From assembly GCA_902557995.1 (NCBI GenBank), contig CACECL010000001.1, positions 62,001 through 126,000 of the forward strand: a stretch of 64,000 nt of DNA, read 5' to 3'. Shown here piece after piece: positions 53,426 through 61,749 of this stretch. Source of the stretch: an uncultured Pelagibacteraceae bacterium (GTDB lineage Bacteria > Pseudomonadota > Alphaproteobacteria > Pelagibacterales > Pelagibacteraceae). Position 1 is the first letter of the stretch, and every line of letters begins with the position of its first letter. Both the position numbers and the translations under genes were made by a program. A model generated the notes under the pieces. It was not told the DNA's origin. It saw only the letters and a list, made by a program, of their open reading frames with translations, and ran no database searches.

Positions 53426-54058
53426 GTTTTCGAATATAAGATTATTGTTTTTATATTTTTTGAATTCAGAATTATTTTTAATTGTATAAAAATATTTTTT
53501 AATCTTTAGTTTCTGAATTTTTTTGTTTTTGATGTATGATTTATCAAGAATAAAGCAATCTATATTTTTAATTATTGATTTTTTTACTATTGATTTCACA
53601 GATGTTGGTGGTGAAAAAGATAAACCCACTTTTATTTTATTATTTAGTTTTAAAAGATTAAAAATATTTTGATGTTTAAACGAAATAAATACACATTTTG
53701 AATATTTAGATGTTTCATTAATTAGTTTTTTAAGCAATTTTGTTGAGAATTTGGGTTTAATTTCAATAAATAAATAGAATTTATTTTTTGATATCTTTAA
53801 TAAATCTTGGAGTAGGGGAATTGGTTTATTTTGTTTGAGACTTAATTCTTTTAACTGTTCATAATTTAAGTTTTTAATACTTTGTTTTTTTTTGAAAATC
53901 CTTGTTAAAGTAAAGTCGTGATAACAAACAAATTTATTATCTTTAGTTGCATGTAAATCAGTTTCTATTCCAAATCCTTTTTTAAATGATTGTTTAAATG
54001 AATTTAAAAGGTTTTCTTTATATTTTTTGTTTACAATCCCACGATGGATTAAGTGCAT
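53420..54058 (-). CDS. Glycerophosphodiester phosphodiesterase family protein
   Basis: Hydrolyses glycerophosphodiesters to glycerol-3-phosphate and an alcohol such as choline or ethanolamine. It has 212 residues, short for the family but complete: active-site HRG near residue 5, metal-binding GIETDLHATKDNKFVCYHD (residues 29-47) and FIEIKPK near 96. No signal peptide, so it acts in the cytoplasm. The composition is extremely rich in Lys, Asn and Ile. It follows the aldehyde dehydrogenase gene by 6 nt, and its 3' end overlaps that of the convergent dioxygenase gene by 6 nt. Confidence 0.85.
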   Translation of the reverse strand: MHLIHRGIVNKKYKENLLNSFKQSFKKGFGIETDLHATKDNKFVCYHDFTLTRIFKKKQSIKNLNYEQLKELSLKQNKPIPLLQDLLKISKNKFYLFIEIKPKFSTKLLKKLINETSKYSKCVFISFKHQNIFNLLKLNNKIKVGLSFSPPTSVKSIVKKSIIKNIDCFILDKSYIKNKKIQKLKIKKYFYTIKNNSEFKKYKNNNLIFENL

Positions 54059-54064
54059 AAATTT

Positions 54065-55495
54065 TTATTTCCATCCAGTAACAGTTTTAACTTCTAGATA
54101 CTCATCAAGACCCCAAACTCCACCCTCTCTACCATTTCCTGATTGTCTATAACCTCCGAAAGGGGTTCCGGCATCAGCTGCATTGCCATTAATATAAACA
54201 CAACCAGATCTTAATTTTCTAGCAACTCTATGAGCTTTTTCTTTATCTTCTGTTTGTAAATAATTCCCCAAACCATAAGAAGTATCGTTAACAATGTTTA
54301 CCGCTTCGTCTTCAGTTTCAAATGGAATAATAGATAGAACTGGACCAAAGATTTCTTCTTTTGCTATTCTCATGTCGTTTGTAACATTTGTAAAAATTGT
54401 TGGTTTTATAAAGTAACCTTTATTTAATCCATTAGGTAACTCTGGACCACCGGCTGCTAACGTTGCTCCTTCTGATATTCCACTTTCAATTAAGTTAATG
54501 ATCTTGTTATATTGAGTTTTTGAAATTACAGGACCTATATGATCTCCTTTCTTTGAAGCTTGATCTACTTTTATTTTATTTGCTTCATCAACTGCCTCTT
54601 CAACTGCTCTTTTGTAGATAGATTTTTCAACCAACATTCTTGTTGGTGCATCACAAGATTGACCAGAATTACTCATAACATTTCTAATGCCATCACGAAC
54701 AGCATTTTTGTAACTATCTGCGAAAACTATATTTCCACCTTTGCCTCCAAGCTCTAAACAAACTCTTTTAATTGTTTCGGCAGCATTTTTTGAAATAAGT
54801 CTTCCAGCACGAGTTGATCCAGTAAAAGAAACCATATCAATATCAGGATGACTAGATATTTGTGTTCCAACACCTGCACCATCACCATTTACTAAATTAA
54901 ATACACCCTTAGGAAATCCAACCTCATCAATCATTTCAGCGAACAACATCCCAGAAATAGGAGCTATCTCTGATGGTTTAAGTATCATTGTACACCCTGT
55001 TGCAAATGCAGGGACAACTTTTAGTGCTATTTGGTTTATTGGCCAATTCCATGGAGTAATTAATCCACATACTCCAATTGGTTCATAACAAATATGATTG
55101 TTAGATTTTTGGTCGAAGTGTTCTTCAAAATTAAATTCTTTCAACCTTAAAATAAAATCTTCTAAATGTGCTTGTCCCGATCCAGTTTGAACATCAGTAG
55201 CCCAATCCATTGGAGCTCCCATTTCTAGTGAAATAGCTTCTGCCATTTCTCCAAATCTTTTTTTATAAACTACTAATAATTTTTCCAGCAAATCCAATCT
55301 TTCTTCTTTGCTAGTTTCTTTCCAGGTTTCAAATGCAGTTTTTGCAGCTCTAACTGCGTTATCAGTGTCTTTTTTTGAACCTAATGAAATAATTGCACAA
55401 GGATCTTCATTACAAGGATTGATTACCTCAAAATCATTTTTTTCTACTGGGTCAACCCATTTTCCATTTATGTAAAATTTTCTTTTATCTAACAT
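54065..55495 (-). CDS. NAD(P)-dependent aldehyde dehydrogenase
   Basis: Aldehyde dehydrogenase of 476 residues. Features are LITPWNWPINQIALKVVPA near 138, the catalytic Glu in VCLELGGKGGNIVFAD near 245, the nucleophile in SNSGQSCDAPTRMLV near 280 and PFGGYRQSGNGREGG near the end. It lies 21 nt after a beta-hydroxyacid dehydrogenase gene and 6 nt before the GDPD gene. It could oxidise betaine aldehyde or a semialdehyde; the sequence alone does not decide. It is only distantly similar to the other aldehyde dehydrogenase at 33182. Confidence 0.9.
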   Translation of the reverse strand: MLDKRKFYINGKWVDPVEKNDFEVINPCNEDPCAIISLGSKKDTDNAVRAAKTAFETWKETSKEERLDLLEKLLVVYKKRFGEMAEAISLEMGAPMDWATDVQTGSGQAHLEDFILRLKEFNFEEHFDQKSNNHICYEPIGVCGLITPWNWPINQIALKVVPAFATGCTMILKPSEIAPISGMLFAEMIDEVGFPKGVFNLVNGDGAGVGTQISSHPDIDMVSFTGSTRAGRLISKNAAETIKRVCLELGGKGGNIVFADSYKNAVRDGIRNVMSNSGQSCDAPTRMLVEKSIYKRAVEEAVDEANKIKVDQASKKGDHIGPVISKTQYNKIINLIESGISEGATLAAGGPELPNGLNKGYFIKPTIFTNVTNDMRIAKEEIFGPVLSIIPFETEDEAVNIVNDTSYGLGNYLQTEDKEKAHRVARKLRSGCVYINGNAADAGTPFGGYRQSGNGREGGVWGLDEYLEVKTVTGWK

Positions 55496-55516
55496 TTATT
55501 AATCTTAACATATTAA

Positions 55517-56458
55517 TTAAATTTCATAGCCTTTTTCTTCTGGTTCATTATCCACAAGCTCATCAGGAAAACCATCGGCTCTAAAATCAATTTTATTTAA
55601 ATCTTCCATTCTTTTTACAATCATTGATGACCATGCTCTTGGACCATATTTTTTTTGTCCATCTTTAAATATCTCAACTATCTTTGGAGAAATCTCTAAT
55701 GGAACATTTAATTTCTTTGCTAGATTATCGAATAAGCCAGTATCTTTTAGAACAAGATCCATTGTAAAATTAATATTATAAGAACCATTTAAAATAACCT
55801 GACTTTCTGTTTCATGAACAAATGAGTTTCCAGATGAAACTGCAATACCCTTAAATGTTTTAGCTAAATCTAAATTTGATTTTTTTGCAACAGTCCATGC
55901 TTCACCTAATGCTACCAAATGAACTGATGCTAAATAATTTGTTATGACTTTAAGAACTGATGCACTACCTAATTCTCCAGTATGTAATACCTTTCTACCC
56001 ATTATAGTTAAGGCTGGTAAAATTTTTTCGAAAGCTTTTCTTTCTCCACCTACAAATATAGCAATATTACCTGTGGCCGCTCTATGACATCCTCCACTAA
56101 CAGGTCCATCTAGTGGGATAGCTTTTTTTGCTATCACCTTATTTCCAAGTCTTTTAACTTCATTCTCATCCGTTGTGCTCATTTCTAACCAAATTTTATT
56201 TTCTGATAAACCATTTAAAATTCCATCTTCACTCTCCATAACTTCTGCAGAAACTTCAGGTGAAGGAAGAGAAGTAATAATTAAATCAGATTGTTCTGCT
56301 AATTCTTTAGAAGACTTTGCAATTTTAGCTCCATGCTTTTTAAATGAATTTGTTAAACCTTCATCTATATCTTTAACAGTAACATCAAAATTATTTCTTA
56401 ATAAACTTCCAGCAAGTTTACCGCCCACATTTCCTAATCCGATAAAACCTATTTTCAT
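55517..56458 (-). CDS. Beta-hydroxyacid dehydrogenase (3-hydroxyisobutyrate dehydrogenase family)
   Basis: NAD(P)-dependent dehydrogenase of 313 residues. The nucleotide motif is IGFIGLGNVGGKLAGSL (residues 3-19), the substrate-binding signature DGPVSGGCHRAATGNIAIFVGG near 119, and the catalytic Lys in LKVITNYLASVHLVALGEAW near 170. The C-terminal helical domain has DLVLKDTGLFDNLAKKLNVP. Substrates in this family include 3-hydroxyisobutyrate, tartronate semialdehyde and other short hydroxyacids. It overlaps the EamA gene upstream by four bases and is coupled to an aldehyde dehydrogenase downstream, as in valine or propionate-type routes. Confidence 0.87.
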   Translation of the reverse strand: MKIGFIGLGNVGGKLAGSLLRNNFDVTVKDIDEGLTNSFKKHGAKIAKSSKELAEQSDLIITSLPSPEVSAEVMESEDGILNGLSENKIWLEMSTTDENEVKRLGNKVIAKKAIPLDGPVSGGCHRAATGNIAIFVGGERKAFEKILPALTIMGRKVLHTGELGSASVLKVITNYLASVHLVALGEAWTVAKKSNLDLAKTFKGIAVSSGNSFVHETESQVILNGSYNINFTMDLVLKDTGLFDNLAKKLNVPLEISPKIVEIFKDGQKKYGPRAWSSMIVKRMEDLNKIDFRADGFPDELVDNEPEEKGYEI

Positions 56459-57327
56459 TTTATTTCCTCTTCTTTTTTATTTTTTGTAAATACAATTAAA
56501 ATTACACCCACTATTATTATTACGCCCCCAATAAATAATTCTGGAGTTGGTTTTTCACCTAAAAGGAAAATTGCAGCTAACAATCCTGTTGGAGGGATAC
56601 CCATAGTAACAATAGGAAGAACTTTATAAAGTGGGTTGTTTTTTAAAACATAATAGAAACAACCGTAAGTAATTGGTTGCATAATGAAACCAATATAAAT
56701 TGCAATAATCCAATGATCAACTTTGGCATTAGTTAAATAATTAATTGTATTCCCATCTATTATTGCAGACAGCATAACTAAAACTGGTCCCGAGAATAAC
56801 GCTAACCAAGCAACTAAAGCTAATGGATTTATTTCTTTACTTAAAGGTTTAACCATAACTTGTCCAAGAGCCCATACAGCAGATCCTAAAATAGTAAGAC
56901 CAATTCCAATAAATTTTCCATCTAGGTTTGGAGATCCAGTTAAAATATAAACACCTACAAAAGCAATGGCTATTCCAATCAAAGCTCTAATAGTAGGTTT
57001 TTCTTTAAGCATAAAGTAAGCAAAAATAACTCCAAATGGAACTTCTGTTTGAACTAAAAGAACTGCTGCGGAAGCATCAATTAAGTCTAGCCCAGAATAA
57101 GTAATGCTGTATTGCAAAGTATTAGCCACTAATGATGCAGCAAATATTCTTTTTAGATATCCTTTAGGAATTGGAAACCACCAAATTAATAATGATGCAG
57201 CAAACATAAATCTTATACCCATTAAAAGAATAGGAGGAAAAGACTCAAAAGCAGGCTTTGCTATTACAAAACCAAAGCCTAAAAAAATAGGCACAAGAGA
57301 AGCAACAAAAGTATCTTTTATATTCAT
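56455..57327 (-). CDS. EamA-family (DMT) transporter
   Basis: Ten-helix transporter of 290 residues with two EamA repeats, the first opening with FLGFGFVIAKPAFESFPPILLMGIR. The second repeat has GSAVWALGQVMVKPLSKEINPLALVAW near 150. It is not especially close to the tandem EamA pair at 39969-41873. First gene of the four-gene operon EamA, hydroxyacid dehydrogenase, aldehyde dehydrogenase and GDPD. It is divergent from the EutA-like gene, 57 nt away. Confidence 0.85.
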   Translation of the reverse strand: MNIKDTFVASLVPIFLGFGFVIAKPAFESFPPILLMGIRFMFAASLLIWWFPIPKGYLKRIFAASLVANTLQYSITYSGLDLIDASAAVLLVQTEVPFGVIFAYFMLKEKPTIRALIGIAIAFVGVYILTGSPNLDGKFIGIGLTILGSAVWALGQVMVKPLSKEINPLALVAWLALFSGPVLVMLSAIIDGNTINYLTNAKVDHWIIAIYIGFIMQPITYGCFYYVLKNNPLYKVLPIVTMGIPPTGLLAAIFLLGEKPTPELFIGGVIIIVGVILIVFTKNKKEEEIK

Positions 57328-57384
57328 GCCTATTTTAATATTAATGATTATTAAAGAACTTGTGATATATTCACTTTTTAAAAT

Positions 57385-58131
57385 ATGAATTCAACAAAAA
57401 TAGATCCAAAGTTTATTGGCCAAGCCAATCCAAGAGTAGGCTTAATTGCGCTTGCAAGTGACTTTATGATTGAAAAAGATTTCATTAATGTGATTAAAAA
57501 TAGAAAAATCGACTTCTTTGTAAATCGTATTGAGTGCTACAACCCTCTCACGAAAGAAAACCTCATTAAAATGTCTGATAAAATCACTGAGGTTACAAAA
57601 GACATTCTGCCAGATCAAGATTTGGATTGTATAGTTTATGGATGTACTTCGGGGACTATTGCAGCTGGTCATGACTCAATAGAAAAAAAAGTCAAAGTCG
57701 CAAAGCCTATGGCAGAAGTTTCAACTCCTAGCACTGCAGCTATTAAAGCGTTAAAGAAATTAAATATTAAGAAAGTTTCAATTTTTACACCATATAGCAA
57801 AAAATTAAATGATGATGTTTTAGATTATTTTAAAAGCGAAAGTTTTGAAGTTACTTCAAATTCATATTTTGATATTCAAGATGATTATGACATTGGAAAA
57901 GTTGATCAAGATTATTTGTATGAAGTATTATCAAAAATAGACTTGAATGGAGCAGATGCTTTATTTGTTTCATGCACTGCTTTACCAGTTCTAGAAATTA
58001 TAGATAAATTAGAAAAAAAATTAAATACAATAGTTTTATCTAGTAATCAGGCTTTAATTTGGGATACCCTTGTAAAAATTAAAAAAAATAATTCAGTTGA
58101 AGGGTTTGGAAAATTATTCCAAGTAAATTGA
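57385..58131 (+). CDS. Asp/Glu racemase-superfamily protein, maleate isomerase/EutA-like
   Basis: Protein of 248 residues in the aspartate/glutamate racemase fold. One catalytic Cys is in DCIVYGCTSGTIAAG near residue 81 and the other is in DALFVSCTALPVLEII near 195, the paired pattern of maleate cis-trans isomerases and EutA. It overlaps the next gene, an ectoine-hydrolase-like M24 protein, by four bases. EutA next to EutD is a known pair in ectoine utilisation operons, but EutB, EutC and EutE are missing here. A role on a related amide or betaine is possible. Confidence 0.82.
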   Translation: MNSTKIDPKFIGQANPRVGLIALASDFMIEKDFINVIKNRKIDFFVNRIECYNPLTKENLIKMSDKITEVTKDILPDQDLDCIVYGCTSGTIAAGHDSIEKKVKVAKPMAEVSTPSTAAIKALKKLNIKKVSIFTPYSKKLNDDVLDYFKSESFEVTSNSYFDIQDDYDIGKVDQDYLYEVLSKIDLNGADALFVSCTALPVLEIIDKLEKKLNTIVLSSNQALIWDTLVKIKKNNSVEGFGKLFQVN

Positions 58132-59300
58132 TGTCATTTAGTAAAGAAGAATACAAACAAAGATTAAAAAAAGTTCAAAAAATGATGCAGGAAAAAGGCA
58201 TCGAACTTTTAATTTCACACGATACTAATAATATGAATTATTTAACAGGTTATGATGCATGGTCCTTTTATTATGCTCAATGTGCTATTGTTCATGTAGA
58301 TGCAGATGAACCTTTATGTTTTGTAAGAGCACAGGATGCTGGTGGTGCGTATATTACAACTTACTTAAAAAACGAAAGTGTTATTGTTTACGATGAAAAT
58401 TACATTCATAAATGGCCGAAACATCCTTATGATTATTTAGTTGAAATAATTAAAGAGAGAAAGTGGGACAAACTAAATATTGGTGTTGAAATGGATGCCC
58501 ATTATTTTACTGCATTCTGTTATGAAAAAATTAAACAGGGATTACCAAACGCACAAATAAAGGATAGTGATCGTTTAGTTAATTGGGCAAGGTTGGTTAA
58601 ATCTGATGCTGAAATTGATTATATGAAATCTGCTGCAAAAATATCAGAAAAAGGAATGAAAACTGCAATGGAAGTAATTAAACCAGGTGTTAGACAGTGT
58701 GATGCAGTAGGTGAAATTCAAAAAACATTATTTTATGGTACAGAGAAATTTGGTGGTGAATATTCTAGTATTGCAACTTTACTTCCTACAGGAAAAGGAA
58801 CTTCAGCTTCACATTTAACAGCAACTCAAGACAAATTTGTAGAAGGAGAGGCTACAATTATTGAATTATCTGGAGTTTTTAAGAGATACCATGCTCCAAT
58901 GGCTAGAACAGTTCTGCTAGGAAAACCTAATCAATTAAAGATTGATACAATGAATAAAACTATCGAAGCACTAAATGCTGGAATTAGTGCAATCAAACCT
59001 GGAAATACAGCAGATGATGTTGCCCAAGCTTTTTGGAAAATTCTAGATAAGTATGGAATAGAAAAAAAATCTCGAACAGGTTATTCAATAGGAATTGGTT
59101 ATCCTCCTGATTGGGGCGAACACACTCTTAATATTTATAAGGGAGATATGACAGTTTTAGAACCTAATGTTTGCTTTCATATGATAGCAGTGATGCAGTT
59201 CGGTGATTGGGGCGTTGAAGCATCTGAAGCTATAAGAGTTACAGAGAATGGATCAGAATTGTTCTGTAATTTTCCAAAAGAGCTTCATATAAAGAGTTAA
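58128..59300 (+). CDS. M24-family hydrolase, ectoine hydrolase (DoeA/EutD)-like
   Basis: Creatinase-type pita-bread enzyme of 390 residues. An N-terminal domain contains ISHDTNNMNYLTGYDAWSFYYAQ near residue 29, and the catalytic domain starts about residue 160. In place of the two aspartate metal ligands of aminopeptidases there is IIELSGVFKRYHAPMARTVLLG (positions about 244-265, shown in part: ELSGVFKRYHAPMART), typical of the non-peptidase DoeA/creatinase group. The His in WGEHTLNI and the Glu in LEPNVCFHM remain. The likely reaction is hydrolysis of a C-N bond in a small cyclic or guanidino compound such as ectoine. It precedes a polyamine/opine-type ABC transporter by 45 nt. Confidence 0.78.
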   Translation: MMSFSKEEYKQRLKKVQKMMQEKGIELLISHDTNNMNYLTGYDAWSFYYAQCAIVHVDADEPLCFVRAQDAGGAYITTYLKNESVIVYDENYIHKWPKHPYDYLVEIIKERKWDKLNIGVEMDAHYFTAFCYEKIKQGLPNAQIKDSDRLVNWARLVKSDAEIDYMKSAAKISEKGMKTAMEVIKPGVRQCDAVGEIQKTLFYGTEKFGGEYSSIATLLPTGKGTSASHLTATQDKFVEGEATIIELSGVFKRYHAPMARTVLLGKPNQLKIDTMNKTIEALNAGISAIKPGNTADDVAQAFWKILDKYGIEKKSRTGYSIGIGYPPDWGEHTLNIYKGDMTVLEPNVCFHMIAVMQFGDWGVEASEAIRVTENGSELFCNFPKELHIKS

Positions 59301-59345
59301 TTAGCTATTGAAATCTATTTACACAAATGTTTTATATTCATCTTT

Positions 59346-60431
59346 ATGTCTAAAAATCCAGAGTTTGTTAAATTTGATAAAGTAGATAAAAGTTATGATG
59401 GTAAGGTTCTTGTCGTCAAAGATCTTCAATTAGATATTGCAGAAGGTGAATTCATAACTATGCTTGGTCCATCTGGTTCAGGTAAGACAACTTGTTTAAT
59501 GATGTTAGCTGGTTTTGAAACGCCAACTCACGGTGAAATATTATTAGATGGAAATATAATTTCGAATATTCCTCCACATAAAAGAGGGATCGGAATGGTT
59601 TTCCAAAACTATGCATTGTTTCCACATATGACAGTTTATGAAAATTTAGCTTTTCCATTAAGAGTAAGAAAAGTTGAAAAAGATGAAATAGATAAAAAAG
59701 TTGATAAAGCATTATCGATGGTTTCATTAAGTGGTTTCGAAACTAGAATGCCTGCTCAACTTTCTGGTGGTCAGCAACAAAGGGTAGCAGTTGCAAGAGC
59801 CCTAGTATTTGACCCTGCAGTTGTTTTAATGGACGAACCTCTTGGAGCACTAGATAAAAATTTAAGAGAAAGCATGCAATATGAGATAAAACATATTCAT
59901 GAAAGTATTGGTGTAACAGTTGTATATGTAACTCATGATCAAAGTGAGGCATTAACTATGTCAAACAGGATTGCAGTATTTAATGATGGAAAAGTTCAAC
60001 AACTTTCAAATCCTGCTGAACTTTATGAGAAGCCAGTAAATTCTTTTGTCGCTGAGTTTATTGGGGAAAATAATACTTTTAATGGAGAGGTAATTGATAT
60101 TGCTAAAGACAAATGCAAAGTTAAATTAGAAAATTCAGAAATACTAGCTAATCCAATTTCTGTTAAGTCTAAAGGTGAGAAAACAACAGTCTCATTAAGG
60201 CCTGAAAGAGCATTAATAAATCCAACCGACAAAATGGATAACATGTTTACTGGGAAGATTGAGGAAGTAATCTACCACGGTGATCATACAAGAGTTAGAT
60301 TAAATCTTTTAGGAAGTTCTGAGTTTATTCTTAAAGTTCCTAACAGCACATCCAATTTAGAATTAAAAGTTAGTCAAGACATAAATATTGGGTGGAATAG
60401 TGTTGATGCTAGAGCATTAGATCCAAAATAA
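59346..60431 (+). CDS. PotA-type ABC transporter ATPase
   Basis: ATPase of 361 residues. Walker A is GPSGSGKTT near residue 42, signature LSGGQQQRVAVARAL near 140, Walker B VLMDEPLGALDKN near 162 and the H-loop in VTHDQSEALTMS. The C-terminal third is a TOBE-type regulatory domain (from about residue 280). This is the layout of polyamine, iron and opine-type importers. It lies between the M24 hydrolase and the binding-protein gene, and the coordinates leave no Shine-Dalgarno visible before the ATG. The substrate of the system is unknown. Confidence 0.9.
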   Translation: MSKNPEFVKFDKVDKSYDGKVLVVKDLQLDIAEGEFITMLGPSGSGKTTCLMMLAGFETPTHGEILLDGNIISNIPPHKRGIGMVFQNYALFPHMTVYENLAFPLRVRKVEKDEIDKKVDKALSMVSLSGFETRMPAQLSGGQQQRVAVARALVFDPAVVLMDEPLGALDKNLRESMQYEIKHIHESIGVTVVYVTHDQSEALTMSNRIAVFNDGKVQQLSNPAELYEKPVNSFVAEFIGENNTFNGEVIDIAKDKCKVKLENSEILANPISVKSKGEKTTVSLRPERALINPTDKMDNMFTGKIEEVIYHGDHTRVRLNLLGSSEFILKVPNSTSNLELKVSQDINIGWNSVDARALDPK

Positions 60432-60445
60432 TTTCAATTAAAAAT

Positions 60446-60464
60446 ATGTATATCTAATATACAT
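60446..60464. promoter_or_regulatory. Inverted repeat downstream of the PotA-type gene
   Basis: ATGTATATCTAATATACAT has 8-bp arms around CTA and begins 15 nt after the ATPase stop. It could be an operator for the promoter just downstream, or a weak transcript end. There is a short T-run behind it. Confidence 0.35.
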
Positions 60465-60484
60465 TTTAAAGACAAAATCAGCTG

Positions 60485-60538
60485 TTGACTTCACTTTGGC
60501 TATTTGTTGTACTTTTACTTATATAAATTAATTTATAT
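60485..60538 (+). promoter_or_regulatory. Promoter and palindromic operator candidate before the PotD-type gene
   Basis: TTGACT (60485-60490) and TGTACT (60508-60513) are spaced by 17 nt. Directly downstream, ATATAAATTAATTTATAT (60521-60538) is a perfect 18-bp palindrome covering the expected transcription start region. A GGAGG Shine-Dalgarno follows at 60551-60555. A regulated internal promoter for the abundant binding protein is plausible. Confidence 0.4.
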
Positions 60539-60559
60539 CAACGTTTAAACGGAGGAATA

Positions 60560-61681
60560 ATGAGAAAAATAAGTAAACTATTACTAGCTCTTTCTTTTGT
60601 TGTATCTCTAACTTCTTCAGCCTTTGCTGTTACAGTAGCATCATGGGGTGGAGCTTACACAGAGTCTCAAAAGCTTGGGTATGGTGATCCTACTGCTAAA
60701 GCACTCGGAGTAGAAATCAACTGGGTTGACTATTCTGGTGGTTTATCAGAAATCAAAGCACAAAAAGAAGCGGGTGCTATCACTTGGGATATCATAGACT
60801 TATTTGCATTCGATACTATTAACGGATGTGATGAAGGTTTATTTGTTAAATTTGATTTTGACAAAGACTTCCCAGCAGCACCAGATGGAACTCCTGCAAG
60901 TGAAGACTTCTTCACAGGAATGCCAAGCGAATGTGCTGTAGGAAACATTTTGTATTCTTGGAACTATGCGTTCGACACTAGGGTATTTAGCGGTAAAGAG
61001 CCTACAACTATCAAAGATTTCTTTGATACTAAAAAGTTTCCTGGAAAAAGAGCAATCTACAAAAGTGCTTTAACTAACCTTGAAATCGCTTTAGCTGCTG
61101 ATGGAGTTAAAATGGGTAAAGGTGGTGACAGACTTTATAGATTCATGGAAGAAAAAGATGGATACATCGATAGAGCAATGAACAAAATTAAAGCTCTTTG
61201 CCAAGATCCAAATGGAGGATGTGTATTCTGGTCTGCAGGTGCTCAACCACCTGAATTATTAGTTGCAGGTGAAGTTGTAATGGCAACAGGTTGGAATGGA
61301 AGATTCTTCAACGCTGAAATTGGTGAAGGTGCTCCTATTAAACAAGTATGGGATGGTCAAGGTTTAGACTACGAATATTTCGCACTTGTTGATGGTGGTC
61401 CAGACCAAGAGAATGCTATGAAAGCTTTAGCTATGATGACTAACACTGAAATGTTAGCTGGTAGTGCAAAATACATTGCATACGCTCCATGGAGAAAATC
61501 TTCTCTTGAAATAATCAAAGCTGGTGAGCCTTGGTATAAAGATGGTAAAACTGAAATGATGCCTCAAATGCCAACAGCTCCTGCTAACACTAAAAATTAC
61601 TTTTTAGTTGACCCATTCTTCTGGGCCGATTATGGAACAGAAATTGGTGAGAAGTGGGAAGCAATGAAAGCAGGTCTATAA
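60560..61681 (+). CDS. PotD/spermidine-putrescine-type ABC substrate-binding protein
   Basis: Periplasmic receptor of 373 residues (SBP_bac_8 type). A signal peptide ends near residue 23 (TSSAFA). The mature start is VTVASWGGAYTESQKLGYG, followed by DIIDLFAFDTINGCDEGLF near 65 and NILYSWNYAFDTRVF near 130. A cysteine pair (near 71 and 126) may form a disulfide. GGAGG precedes the ATG by good spacing, and codons are more C/G-ending than in neighbours, as for an abundant protein. Ligands in this family include polyamines, opines, GABA and choline-like compounds. Confidence 0.88.
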   Translation: MRKISKLLLALSFVVSLTSSAFAVTVASWGGAYTESQKLGYGDPTAKALGVEINWVDYSGGLSEIKAQKEAGAITWDIIDLFAFDTINGCDEGLFVKFDFDKDFPAAPDGTPASEDFFTGMPSECAVGNILYSWNYAFDTRVFSGKEPTTIKDFFDTKKFPGKRAIYKSALTNLEIALAADGVKMGKGGDRLYRFMEEKDGYIDRAMNKIKALCQDPNGGCVFWSAGAQPPELLVAGEVVMATGWNGRFFNAEIGEGAPIKQVWDGQGLDYEYFALVDGGPDQENAMKALAMMTNTEMLAGSAKYIAYAPWRKSSLEIIKAGEPWYKDGKTEMMPQMPTAPANTKNYFLVDPFFWADYGTEIGEKWEAMKAGL

Positions 61682-61716
61682 TTTCAGTTTTAAACACTGA
61701 ATTTATATAATATATT

Positions 61717-61749
61717 TAGGGCGGTTATTTATAACCGCCCTATTTTTTT
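61717..61749 (+). terminator. Strong terminator hairpin after the PotD-type gene
   Basis: TAGGGCGGTTAT (61717-61728) pairs with ATAACCGCCCTA (61731-61742) and is followed by seven T residues that run directly into the permease ATG at 61750. The permease therefore has no Shine-Dalgarno and depends on read-through of the hairpin. Confidence 0.88.

Noticed and set aside
58128..59300. DMSP lyase DddP
   Set aside because: DddP is also an M24-fold protein, but it keeps the aspartate metal ligands. Here they are replaced by the ELSGVFKRYHAPM pattern, and the EutA-like neighbour favours the ectoine-hydrolase group.
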